Origin: a virus
Strand: one strand, 5' to 3'
Length of the DNA: 27,871 nucleotides
IMG/VR virus record: IMGVR_UViG_3300046506_000200
Coordinates: 1-27,871 of that record
A program made the translations under genes and the position numbers. Numbering within the stretch: position 1 is the stretch's first letter; each line of letters opens with the position of its first letter. Under the pieces are notes generated by a model. That model made no database searches. It was not told the origin of the DNA and saw only the letters and a program-made list of their open reading frames with translations. Shown one piece after another: positions 1 through 7,437 of this stretch.

Positions 1-749
1 GATTCTGCATAGGTCGCGCCTTCCTCAACGGTGACCAGCATGCCCGGCGTGACCTCGTGACTGCTGTCGGCATCGGCCGCCCGTATCCATCGCCCGGCTG
101 CCGATGCAACGTAAATACCGCGATCCTTGGCAAGGGTCTGAAATGCCGCGAATACCCGGTCACCGGAAGCAACCTGCACGCCGTCAAGTATCGGCAGACC
201 GCTCAAAGCGATGTTGGCCGTAGCTGCCACCCTTACTGATCGTTTACCGTCAAGCTTGTTGATTTCCTCGACCACTCTGCGGTCGACGTATTCACGCGTT
301 GCCAGCACTACGGACGGATCAATCTTCAGCTCTACGTTGCCGGTATTGCTGACCAGCAGGTTGAGCCGCACTACTTGCGTGCGCCCCGCACCTTGGTTCA
401 GTAAGGGTTTGAAGGTTGGTGCACAGTTGGCAACCGCCACCAGATCGCCGTCAGCGTCATACAGGCCGATCTCACGAATCCACCAGCCGCCGACCTCGGG
501 CGGAATAACCTGTTCGGCGATGATGGTTGCAGCATTGTTGGGGTCGGCCTTCAACTGATTGAGCGGCGCCCGGCGGCGCTCGTTGATCAGAGTCTTTTGT
601 GCGGCGCTTGGCACTGGGTCGGTATCGTTGGCATCCCCCACACCCATGGCCGTGATCTTCCAGGGCAAGCCCAGGGCATCAGCGTTCGCCTGTTTCGCCA
701 CGCCGACGTCGGTCAGGATTGCGAGGAACTGCGAGTTTTGGTTAATCAT
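1..749 (-). CDS. Phage tail-collar fibre protein, N-terminal part (partial)
   Basis: This is the adhesin gene that normally follows gene I in P2-like baseplate operons; the product should sit on the baseplate and contact the host surface. The ATG at 747-749 overlaps the stop of the gpI gene (ATGA). The frame is open to the left edge, so only about 249 N-terminal residues are visible. The start reads MINQNSQFLAILTDVGVAKQ, followed by KITAMGVGD and a GGWWIREIGLYD segment, the pattern of the tail-collar fibre N-terminal domain (DUF3751 type). A later ATREYVDRRVVEEI helix is common in such fibres. The receptor-binding C-terminus lies outside the window. Confidence 0.85.
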   Translation of the reverse strand, partial: MINQNSQFLAILTDVGVAKQANADALGLPWKITAMGVGDANDTDPVPSAAQKTLINERRRAPLNQLKADPNNAATIIAEQVIPPEVGGWWIREIGLYDADGDLVAVANCAPTFKPLLNQGAGRTQVVRLNLLVSNTGNVELKIDPSVVLATREYVDRRVVEEINKLDGKRSVRVAATANIALSGLPILDGVQVASGDRVFAAFQTLAKDRGIYVASAAGRWIRAADADSSHEVTPGMLVTVEEGATYAE

Positions 750-1351
750 GCGTACACATCCAAAGTGTCGATAGTGGATTCACGCCCAGGCAAACCGAAA
801 GTTCCTAAGACCTCGATATCACGTTGTGCAGGCGGATAAACATCGATTTCGTCGCCGTCATAAACAGAGGCCAGGACGGGCAGAATGGCCGTCGCTTCGA
901 GGCTGATCGCCAGCCCCGTCATGTGCCGACTGAGCGGCTTGGCGTCATCGATCAGCCAGGTCAGCTCCTCATACATTTCTTCGGTGATGCCGGTTTCAAG
1001 TACCCCAACTGTCATTGCGAAGGTTCCAGGGACTCCTTCCGGGACGGTCTGCCACCACTCCAGGACCTCGACCAGGTAGCCCAGTGGCTCTACCACGCGG
1101 CGCAGAGCACCAATCGTGCCTTTGTGCGCATGGATGTAGAACGAAGACCCGATAGCGGCTCGCTTGGCCGCCTCAGACCATTTCTCGTCCCATCGGTCCA
1201 CTGAGCACTCCCATGCCAGAAACGGCAGCAAGGCAACCGGGCAGGTTTCGGGGTCGTAAATGCTCCGAAGAGGTACAGGTGTGAAGTCGTCGGTAGCGGC
1301 CTCGATGGCACGCTCCAGGCGTGTGCTGTTGTTGGGCAGAAGACTGGTCAT
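746..1351 (-). CDS. Phage tail protein I (P2 gpI family), baseplate
   Basis: Baseplate wedge component linking gpJ to the tail fibre in P2-type contractile tails. The 201-residue product has family features: an early block with PVALLPFLAWECSVDRWDE near residues 37-56, and a central segment with HKGTIGALRRVVEPLGY near residues 95-111. The length is normal for gpI. The gene starts 1 bp after the gpJ stop, and its own stop overlaps the tail-fibre start. The order V-W-J-I-fibre is that of P2. Family assignment is by pattern, without a database search. Confidence 0.9.
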   Translation of the reverse strand: MTSLLPNNSTRLERAIEAATDDFTPVPLRSIYDPETCPVALLPFLAWECSVDRWDEKWSEAAKRAAIGSSFYIHAHKGTIGALRRVVEPLGYLVEVLEWWQTVPEGVPGTFAMTVGVLETGITEEMYEELTWLIDDAKPLSRHMTGLAISLEATAILPVLASVYDGDEIDVYPPAQRDIEVLGTFGLPGRESTIDTLDVYA

Positions 1352-1352
1352 G

Positions 1353-2234
1353 TCACGGTCCCAACCTCACGCTGTAATCGGTGCAGTAAGCAGCCTGTGC
1401 GTTGGTCGGGACGATGTCCTCCCAACCCACCAGCTCCACGCGCCGTACACCCGTGATATGCAGTTGTGCATCGATCGCCGATCTTGCGACCTCAACGCCC
1501 AGGCGGCGACGTGGATTGATCCAGGCGGCGAGCCGGCTTTCGCACTCGGCCAGAATCGCCTCATTTTCTGATCCGGAACCCACTGGGTGAACGACCGCCT
1601 CAATCGTGTAAGGCACCACCTCGGCGCTTTGCACCGTAAGCCTGTCGCCAAGCGGCCGGATGTCATCGTCGTTCAGGTAGGCTTTTACCTGCGCCACCAG
1701 CTCTGCATCCGCAGTGCCGTCACCCTGAAGGTGTTGAATGGTGACAACCACCACGGCTGGCGATGGACTTTCCGCCGTAGCATCACCCACCAGCGCAGTG
1801 GCGTTTCGTGAGTGCAGGATGTAACTACTTCGTGGCCCTGCCGTGGTCAGGCCCTCCCAACGCATCTGGATCCGCTCGCGCAGAGCATCGTCCTCCTCGA
1901 GCACCTCAGCCGTTGGCGGCACTGTCGAATTATCTGCCGCCTGAATGACCAGGCGCCGCAAGTTGACCCGAGCGGCAAGATGCTCCAGATCAGCGCCTTT
2001 GGCGTAGGCAAGCAGCAGGGCCTTTGCCGCATCGTTGACGCGCGCCCGGTTGGTCATCTTGCGATAGGCGCCGACCTCCAGCAGTTTGACTACAGGATCG
2101 CTCTCAAGGGCTGCAGTCCAACCGCTCCCCATCATCCGTTCGAAGGTCGCCTGTTCATCTTCGTAAATCTCCTCAAAGTCCAGTGTTTCCAGCACCTCAG
2201 GCACCGGCAGCGTAGACAAATCGACCGGATTCAT
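1353..2234 (-). CDS. Baseplate J-like protein (P2 gpJ family)
   Basis: Structural baseplate protein of contractile tails. The product has 293 residues, as usual for P2 gpJ. It starts MNPVDLSTLPVPEVLETLDFEEI, a typical gpJ N-terminus, and contains RVNDAAKALLLAYAKGADLEHLAARVNL around residues 45-72 (positions only approximate) and a C-terminal VRRVELVGWEDIVP segment. Its ATG overlaps the stop of the upstream gpW gene (ATGA at 2231-2234), so translational coupling is likely. Confidence 0.92.
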   Translation of the reverse strand: MNPVDLSTLPVPEVLETLDFEEIYEDEQATFERMMGSGWTAALESDPVVKLLEVGAYRKMTNRARVNDAAKALLLAYAKGADLEHLAARVNLRRLVIQAADNSTVPPTAEVLEEDDALRERIQMRWEGLTTAGPRSSYILHSRNATALVGDATAESPSPAVVVVTIQHLQGDGTADAELVAQVKAYLNDDDIRPLGDRLTVQSAEVVPYTIEAVVHPVGSGSENEAILAECESRLAAWINPRRRLGVEVARSAIDAQLHITGVRRVELVGWEDIVPTNAQAAYCTDYSVRLGP

Positions 2235-2557
2235 GCGGACACCTCCAGAACCCTGCGGTCGCCCTGATAATCAACGGCGAGCTGAAACGTGATGGTCCCA
2301 CCGAGGACGGCAATCACCCGAATGCTTGAGAGGTCTACACGTGGCTCCCATCGTCTAAGCGCGCGCGCGGCTTCCGCCTGAACGGCGCCCTTCCAGCCTT
2401 CGTTAACAGGAAGATCGACATATCGACGCAGGTTGCTGCCGTAATCCGGCCTCATTCGGCGACTGCCCAGCGGTGTTGAGAGGATGTCGCCGATGGACTG
2501 CCGCAGATGCCCCAGGCCTGCCAGCGGTTTGCCGGTGACGCGGTCCATTCCGATCAT
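2231..2557 (-). CDS. Baseplate assembly protein W (P2 gpW / T4 gp25-like)
   Basis: Small baseplate protein of the gp25-like fold that contributes to the inner baseplate and initiates sheath assembly in related phages. The 108-residue product begins MIGMDRVTGKPLAGLGHLRQSI and has SIGDILSTPLGSRRMRPDYGS near residues 20-41, the hallmark of this family (a conserved block ending in R-P-x-Y-G). The length fits. It lies between a small hypothetical gene and gpJ, with a 4-bp overlap to gpJ. Confidence 0.92.
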   Translation of the reverse strand: MIGMDRVTGKPLAGLGHLRQSIGDILSTPLGSRRMRPDYGSNLRRYVDLPVNEGWKGAVQAEAARALRRWEPRVDLSSIRVIAVLGGTITFQLAVDYQGDRRVLEVSA

Positions 2558-2562
2558 TGGGA

Positions 2563-2811
2563 TTACCTCGGTAGAGGCTCGAAATCGGGCTCAGCGGTGA
2601 GTAGGGCCAGCAGCATGTCGTTGGTGGCAGCGATCTTTCCTGCAACGACGGCAGCGGTTGAGCCATCAGGCAGGATCAGGGTCCGCGAGGTGTATACCGT
2701 GTCGCGAAACACCGGTACGACGCTCTGGCCTTCTATCGGCTGACTATCGGTGACGAGGGATACAGCAGGCGCTTCGTCCGTAGGCTGCGCGTTCGTTTTT
2801 TTGGTCGTCAT
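2563..2811 (-). CDS. Hypothetical phage protein in the baseplate cluster
   Basis: I do not recognise this 82-residue protein. A start at the ATG at 2809-2811 (MTTKKTNAQ...) is preferred to an in-frame start 15 nt further upstream, because GGAG lies about 6 nt before it. The N-terminal 25 residues are polar and low in complexity. The rest has a short VPVFRDTVYTSRTLILPDGSTAA stretch that may form a small beta domain (positions about 37-59), then a hydrophobic helix-like NDMLLALLTAE. It sits between gpV and gpW in the same orientation, directly downstream of an intrinsic terminator. It is probably an accessory tail gene. Confidence 0.65.
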   Translation of the reverse strand: MTTKKTNAQPTDEAPAVSLVTDSQPIEGQSVVPVFRDTVYTSRTLILPDGSTAAVVAGKIAATNDMLLALLTAEPDFEPLPR

Positions 2812-2826
2812 GCTTACTCCAGGCAT

Positions 2827-2848
2827 AAAAAAACCCGCCGAAGCGGGC
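2827..2848 (-). terminator. Intrinsic terminator inside the late operon, after gpV
   Basis: On the minus strand a GC stem (CCCGC at 2834-2838 paired with GCGGG at 2843-2847, 4-nt loop) is followed directly by seven T residues (A tract 2827-2833 on plus). It lies in the short gap between gpV and the next late gene, so it would stop leftward transcription unless polymerase is antiterminated. Confidence 0.8.
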
Positions 2849-2861
2849 CGATTGAACGAGG

Positions 2862-3422
2862 TTAGTGTGCGTGGTTTGGCGTGTTCCCACCCGTGTCGAT
2901 GATCATGCCAAGACCCGTTATGTCCCCGGACACGAGCAAGGTGCCGTTGATTACGGTGTTGCCGTTCAGCTTGATCGATGAGGCATCCAGTGAGACTTCG
3001 CCATCTGTAACGGTGAAGACTGAGCCGCCCACTCTGATCGTCGCGGTGCCCGCAGGCAGCGTGATGTCATAAGTGCTTGCCTTCCAGTCGTACACCAGCG
3101 AGCCGCCATCCTCGAATCGCCAGACCTCCACATGGTCACGGTTGTCGGGTTGAGGAAAGGCTTCGCTGTACAGTCCGGGAATAAATCGACCCAATTGCGG
3201 CTGGCCGTGGGGACAGATCAACGAACCCTTTTCATTCAGGCTTGGCGCTCGCCAGTGCCGCGCCTTGCCAGCGGCAAGGCTGTGCCAGCGGACCCAAGGA
3301 CTGACCCACCCTCGGGAATTGATACGCACCATGGCCTCAACGGTGTCAACGGCCACCACATGCCCCGGCATCAGCATGGCCGCGATCATCCGGTCATGTT
3401 CAGCAAGGATCTCGCGGCTCAC
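2862..3422 (-). CDS. Baseplate assembly protein V, central tail spike (P2 gpV family)
   Basis: Trimeric membrane-piercing spike at the tip of the tail tube. The product has 186 residues. The N-terminal OB-like region (about 15-95) contains MVRINSRGWVSPWVRW and GQPQLGRFIPGLY; the C-terminal half is a repetitive beta-helix region (SIKLNGNTVINGTLLVSGDITG). The protein ends in NTPNHAH; an HxH at the apex binds iron in P2 gpV. The chosen start is GTG at 3420-3422, overlapping the upstream stop; an ATG 33 nt further in (3389) is a possible alternative. A terminator follows the gene. Confidence 0.9.
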   Translation of the reverse strand: MSREILAEHDRMIAAMLMPGHVVAVDTVEAMVRINSRGWVSPWVRWHSLAAGKARHWRAPSLNEKGSLICPHGQPQLGRFIPGLYSEAFPQPDNRDHVEVWRFEDGGSLVYDWKASTYDITLPAGTATIRVGGSVFTVTDGEVSLDASSIKLNGNTVINGTLLVSGDITGLGMIIDTGGNTPNHAH

Positions 3423-3937
3423 AGGCGTACCGGCTCGATGCTGACATCGTCAGGATTCAGTTCCGGCTCAAGGAACGTCGGGGCGGCGTCCGGCCACGGC
3501 CATTGCTCCTCACCCAGATATATCTGCTGGGTCCACTCCACCTTCCAGACGGTGTACCCGTCCAGCTCCGGTTTGGTCCAGTCCGGACCGGCCTGCACGA
3601 ATTCAGCGGCGTCTATGTCCTCCAGATCCCAATATTGCGCGCGAAGTAGCACGGCAAGCTGTGTCGCTAATTGCGCGGCCTGGTGGTGATGCTGTGGCTG
3701 CTCGGACGCAATGATGATGTAAGCGTGCATCCTGCATTCCAGACCAACCTGGCCGGAGCCCGGATCCGTGCCGGGATCGACTTCTGCCAGTTCCAGAAAC
3801 AGGGCAGGCAGATGAACGCGATCCGTGATGTCGGGCCATGTGGCTACGGTTTGCAGGCCCGGCAGTTGCTCGGCAAGACAACGCTCAACCGTGTTGAAGA
3901 ACAGGTCCAGGGTAAGCGGTTGTTCATCCACGGGCAT
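3419..3937 (-). CDS. Putative tail terminator/completion protein
   Basis: The 172-residue product has features seen in tail-terminator proteins: an N-terminal FFNTVERCLAEQLPGL helix, LPALFLELAEVDPGTDPGSG near residues 43-62, an RMHAYIII strand, and a conserved PELDGYTVWKVEW block near the C-terminus. Its place between a Z-like gene and gpV matches lambda U or P2 R/S, which close the tail tube. This is position plus pattern, not a firm family call. The start is uncertain: ATG at 3935-3937 has GAGG only a few bases upstream, and the GTG two codons later is better spaced. The gene overlaps its upstream neighbour by 14 bp. Confidence 0.7.
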   Translation of the reverse strand: MPVDEQPLTLDLFFNTVERCLAEQLPGLQTVATWPDITDRVHLPALFLELAEVDPGTDPGSGQVGLECRMHAYIIIASEQPQHHHQAAQLATQLAVLLRAQYWDLEDIDAAEFVQAGPDWTKPELDGYTVWKVEWTQQIYLGEEQWPWPDAAPTFLEPELNPDDVSIEPVRL

Positions 3938-4589
3938 TCCCTCGCAAATACTTCTGCAGCTCAAAATTCATTTCCTGTTTGAGAATCTCCAGCAATCTGG
4001 CGTCTGCCTTGCGCACCCAGGTATCGAACGAAGATTGCGCGTCCTCAATCGAAACCTTGGCTTTCGCCAGCGGGAAACGGCTGTCGTTTTCGGAGATCCA
4101 GCCAGAACTGACCCCCGAAGCCTTGGAGACCTCGCTGTCCGGATAATCGCTGGCTTTGAAATGCTTGCTGGCGGTGCGGATCCAGATGTCGTCCTTTCCG
4201 CCGTAGACCTTTTTGTAGAACGCACCGGCATAGCGGCGGCGTCCCACGGATACACCTGCGGCGGTTTGGCGTGCGCGGCCGGTACGACTGGCCTCCAGCG
4301 CGTTGAGGCCGAACCACAGTTTGCCTTTCGTGCTGCCGCTTTTGACCGAATAGGCCCTCAGGCGCTGTCGCACGGCACGCATGGCAATGCCTTCTTTGCG
4401 TCCGACCTCACGGGCGATGTGCGTTCGCAACCATCCCAGTGTTTTGTTGATGGCCCGTCGCTGGGCATTGGCCGCAGCTTTGGGAACCAGCTTTGAAAAG
4501 TCGGCGAAAGCCTGCAGGTCAGACTTGGATAGCTGAAGACTGATCAAGCCATGGCCGGCACGCTTTTCTGCGTATGAGCCTATGTTCAT
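3924..4589 (-). CDS. Minor tail protein Z-like (tail completion)
   Basis: Protein of the lambda gpZ / prophage minor tail protein Z group, needed to finish the tail or join it to the head. The product has 221 residues. Family-like features are an N-terminal QAFADFSKLVPKAAANAQRR block, RAINKTLGWLRTHIAREV, and a basic RQRLRAYSVKSG segment around residues 70-85, with an aromatic YAGAFYKKVYGG stretch later. It overlaps the next upstream gene by 4 bp and the downstream gene by 14 bp, which implies coupled translation. Its place between an FII-like gene and the U-like gene matches lambda order. Confidence 0.8.
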   Translation of the reverse strand: MNIGSYAEKRAGHGLISLQLSKSDLQAFADFSKLVPKAAANAQRRAINKTLGWLRTHIAREVGRKEGIAMRAVRQRLRAYSVKSGSTKGKLWFGLNALEASRTGRARQTAAGVSVGRRRYAGAFYKKVYGGKDDIWIRTASKHFKASDYPDSEVSKASGVSSGWISENDSRFPLAKAKVSIEDAQSSFDTWVRKADARLLEILKQEMNFELQKYLRGNARG

Positions 4590-4900
4590 GGTTTTATCCT
4601 CAGGACCAGCGCAACGAGCCCCGCGCCGTCAGGCTCCAGCCGGACAATGGAGTAGTCACCTCCACCGTCCAGCGCGGGCAGCTCCACACTCATGCTTTGC
4701 CCCTTGTCTACGCCAGTGGCATCGTCGATCCGGACCACGAAGGTGGGCTCTCGCAAGCCCGTGTTGAGCCGACCGATTGCGGGCTGCAACCAGGGTGCCG
4801 AGAACATCCCGAACACCGGCCGGCCTTCAATGGTTGCCGAATCCCCCAGCGTTTCGAACACGATGTTGTCGACCTCGCTGACCAGATCCCGAAAGCCCAT
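4586..4900 (-). CDS. Head-tail joining protein (lambda FII-like)
   Basis: Small connector expected to bind the portal ring and provide the tail attachment surface. The 104-residue product starts MGFRDLVSEVDNIVFETLGD, close to the N-terminal pattern of gpFII-type proteins, and ends in a beta-rich part with YSIVRLEPDGAGLVAL. The ATG at 4898-4900 is chosen because it lies 2 bp after the capsid stop; the longer frame begins with a TTG inside the capsid gene. Order capsid-FII-Z agrees with lambda. Confidence 0.8.
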   Translation of the reverse strand: MGFRDLVSEVDNIVFETLGDSATIEGRPVFGMFSAPWLQPAIGRLNTGLREPTFVVRIDDATGVDKGQSMSVELPALDGGGDYSIVRLEPDGAGLVALVLRIKP

Positions 4901-4902
4901 GG

Positions 4903-5898
4903 TCAGAGTGTCAGCCGGATGACGGCACGTGGTCGGGTGCAAAGGTGCAGCGGGTTGGATTGCGCCTCGCCCGCTACGCCCTTGCCGAATGGCATTGGCT
5001 CGATCTTGCTGTAGTACGGAATGCCGAGCGTGTTGACGGTTTCCATATAGTCCGCAGGTGCGAAGGCCGACTTAAACAGATCGGGAACACCCTCAGGCAC
5101 CAGTTGGGCCTCGTCATCACCGATGAAAGGAATCTTGCCGACCTTCCCGCGATAACGCTCCCAGGTGATGCCGCCAAAGTCGAAGGACTCGCGACCATCG
5201 CCGCGCAGTGCAGCGGCCTGCAGGGTGGCTTTGTACGTCTCGATGACTGAGGGGTGACCGATCAGCTTCGTCCAGAAAGTCTTGCCGCAAAACGCAACGG
5301 ACCCGCTTGTAGTGACGTTGCCCAGCGCATCCTCCTGCATATCCAGCGCTTCAACGCACTTGACCTGAACCAGTGTGTCTTTATTCGCGAACTCCATAGA
5401 CAGGGTTTGTCGCTGCACGCCAAATCGCTCAAAAATGTCCAACAGCACCGTGGTCCCATCCGCGTCGAGAACCTGGCCCTTGATCGCCCCCATGCGCTGA
5501 AATTCATGGGTGATGTCCAGCTGGCGTTTCACCTTGGCGAGTCGTTGGTTGACCACGTCCTGAACCGCCTGCAGTTCGCTCTGGCTGCCAAACGCGCGAA
5601 TGCCCTGAATCTCATCCGCCTTGATGCTGAACCGTTGTGGCAGGTGGACGGTGTTGAACGGGATCAGTTGCCGCTTGCTGCCTCCTACCACCAGGCCGGA
5701 CGTACCGCGCTCACCGGCTGGCACAAGGGCAAGGGTATCGCCGTCCTTCTCCACCTGCACGGTGAGCGTGGTTACGCCCTCCTCCTCGAAAATACCGAGG
5801 CTTGAAATCCGGCCCGGCAGGTATTCCTGCTCGTTGATTGCGGTGGTCAGGCTTGAGACGCTGAACGCGTCATCTTCGAAAATGCCGATGTCGGCCAT
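4903..5898 (-). CDS. Major capsid protein (lambda gpE family)
   Basis: Main shell protein of the icosahedral head. The product has 331 residues, normal for the gpE group. Recognisable blocks are MADIGIFEDDAFSVSSLTTAI at the start, then YLPGRISSLGIFEEEGV, a central INKLPQ-like stretch seen here as NTVHLPQRFSIKADEIQGIR near residues 81-100, and a C-terminal FGKGVAGEAQSNPLHLCTRP block typical of the family. It follows the decoration gene across a small gap that contains an intrinsic terminator hairpin, unusual just ahead of the most abundant virion protein. Confidence 0.95.
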   Translation of the reverse strand: MADIGIFEDDAFSVSSLTTAINEQEYLPGRISSLGIFEEEGVTTLTVQVEKDGDTLALVPAGERGTSGLVVGGSKRQLIPFNTVHLPQRFSIKADEIQGIRAFGSQSELQAVQDVVNQRLAKVKRQLDITHEFQRMGAIKGQVLDADGTTVLLDIFERFGVQRQTLSMEFANKDTLVQVKCVEALDMQEDALGNVTTSGSVAFCGKTFWTKLIGHPSVIETYKATLQAAALRGDGRESFDFGGITWERYRGKVGKIPFIGDDEAQLVPEGVPDLFKSAFAPADYMETVNTLGIPYYSKIEPMPFGKGVAGEAQSNPLHLCTRPRAVIRLTL

Positions 5899-5910
5899 GG
5901 ACAGACTCCA

Positions 5911-5939
5911 GAAATAACAAACCCCGCACTTGGCGGGGT
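5911..5939 (-). terminator. Intrinsic terminator between decoration and capsid genes
   Basis: On the minus strand a perfect 7-bp stem (ACCCCGC at 5921-5927 with GCGGGGT at 5933-5939, 5-nt loop) is followed by a T-rich run (TTGTTATTT, plus-strand 5912-5920). Unless antiterminated, leftward transcripts would be cut before the capsid gene. An alternative role is mRNA stabilisation. Confidence 0.7.
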
Positions 5940-5959
5940 CAGGGGTGTGGGGGATCGCC

Positions 5960-6304
5960 TCAGCGGACGATGATGAATCGCAGGGAAAGCGCCTTTTCGG
6001 CGTCAGTATCCAGACCGGTCAAATGAACGTCGCTGACCTCGGCCATGCGTACGATCGCTCTTCCCCGGCGCGTAACGTCGGACTCGCCCAGTGGGCCGAA
6101 CAAGATGCAGGCGGCGTTTTCGCTACCGTCCTCGGCCGCCGGATCATAGGGGGCGAATTCACCGCTTTCGGTGATCAAGCCCAGGATCTGGCCGGGCTGC
6201 AGCGCAGCGCCTGCCGCGACATTGATGGCCTCCCGCGAGATCTGGCCGTTGCCTTCGGAGAGCAGGAACTCTCCAGCGTGGAACGATTCGGTTTTGATGT
6301 TCAT
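5960..6304 (-). CDS. Head decoration protein (lambda gpD family)
   Basis: Trimeric protein that binds the expanded capsid lattice and stabilises the filled head. The product has 114 residues, right for gpD. It shows the N-terminal FHAGEFLLSEGNGQISRE block, a VAAGAALQPGQILGLI turn, and a C-terminal VSDVHLTGLDTDAEKAL...LIVR-type ending. The start codon overlaps the protease stop (ATGA at 6301-6304), so the two are probably coupled, as in lambda C-D. Confidence 0.92.
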   Translation of the reverse strand: MNIKTESFHAGEFLLSEGNGQISREAINVAAGAALQPGQILGLITESGEFAPYDPAAEDGSENAACILFGPLGESDVTRRGRAIVRMAEVSDVHLTGLDTDAEKALSLRFIIVR

Positions 6305-7437
6305 CGGTTTGCTCCGCTTGCAGATGTTTGCTGTTTACCGCTGCTCCGGCGCGATGCCCAGATACCGCGTGGATCGGGTTGCCTGACGCCGGACTGAATC
6401 TCGTCTGTTTCCAAAGGCAGGCTGTTGTCGATTTCGAAGCCGCCCTTACCGGTGAGTTTGTCGAACAGCCGAGCGCGGACCGCCTGCGGGTCCAGCTCGG
6501 CACGGACATATCCCTCGACCAGTTCCGGCAAGCGCGCGGCCACGCACAAGTCATTTATCGCCTTGGCATTGGCAAGCGCCGCCTGAACCGTCGCCTCATC
6601 GGCAAGCTTCGTCAGGGCAATCAATGGCTCGATCAGGTTGCTGATCCCTGCACCGGTGCAGCCTTGGGTAATCACCAATGCGAGGTTGGAGGCATCGCTT
6701 TCGGCTGAAGGCGCTGGAGGGTCATCCGGCGCATCAGTTTCCGGCTGTTCATCCAGCTGGGCCAGCAAGGCTTTGGGTGCATGCTGGTAGCGATGCAACG
6801 CAGTGCCTTCACCGATGCAGGCCTTCACCTCGATGCCGTTGCCGATCTCGTCGGCCAAACCAAGCGCGACGGCTTCGGCTGCGGTCAGCCAGGTTTCAGC
6901 GTTAACCAGGCGTCGCAGTTCGGCGTCATCGATACCGGGTGCCTTGGTTTTGTAGGCCGCGATAATCGCTTCAAGCGTCTGATCCAGGACATCCGCCACG
7001 CGGCGGAAGTCATCGGCATCACCGCTGGAGTACGTCCAAGGGTTGTGGATCATCAACATCGCGCTGGCCGCAATAACAACCCTGTGCGCGCCACACACCG
7101 CAACGCTGGCCGCACTGGCCGCCAAGGCGTCCACACGGGCGGTACACCGCTCGCCGAGACGTGACAGTGCGTTGTGCATCGCCAGGCCGTCGAACAGATC
7201 GCCTCCGACGCTGTTGAACGCCACGAGAATCGGTGAGGTGCCATCGTCGAGCGCCCGAAGGTCCTGCACAAACTGACTGGCCGTAATGCCCCAGCCACCG
7301 ATCTCGCCGTAGACATAGACCTCGATCACAGGTTGCTCAGCCTCGCTACTGGCACGCACGTGATACCAGCTTTTTGCCGAGACAGGCACGGGCTTGCCCG
7401 TGCTGTCGTAGATGCGCGGCGGTGTCTTTTTGCTCAT
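6301..7437 (-). CDS. ClpP-like prohead protease
   Basis: Self-compartmentalised serine protease that matures the procapsid. The product has 378 residues. The ClpP-type domain spans about residues 35-200: oxyanion-region FNSVGGDLFDG (74-84), nucleophile in ALAASAAS (Ser108, less likely Ser111), and His131 in MLMIHNPW. The C-terminal 150 residues (from about 230) are outside the protease fold and acidic. In lambda the equivalent C gene contains the internal scaffold Nu3, so this tail may serve as scaffold; that is inference. The gene is coupled to portal upstream and decoration downstream by 4-bp overlaps. Confidence 0.92.
   Translation of the reverse strand: MSKKTPPRIYDSTGKPVPVSAKSWYHVRASSEAEQPVIEVYVYGEIGGWGITASQFVQDLRALDDGTSPILVAFNSVGGDLFDGLAMHNALSRLGERCTARVDALAASAASVAVCGAHRVVIAASAMLMIHNPWTYSSGDADDFRRVADVLDQTLEAIIAAYKTKAPGIDDAELRRLVNAETWLTAAEAVALGLADEIGNGIEVKACIGEGTALHRYQHAPKALLAQLDEQPETDAPDDPPAPSAESDASNLALVITQGCTGAGISNLIEPLIALTKLADEATVQAALANAKAINDLCVAARLPELVEGYVRAELDPQAVRARLFDKLTGKGGFEIDNSLPLETDEIQSGVRQPDPRGIWASRRSSGKQQTSASGANR

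Noticed and set aside
3132-3689. 185-residue plus-strand ORF opposite gpV and the tail terminator gene
   Set aside because: Its sequence is a Ser/Arg-rich shadow of two well-supported minus-strand genes.
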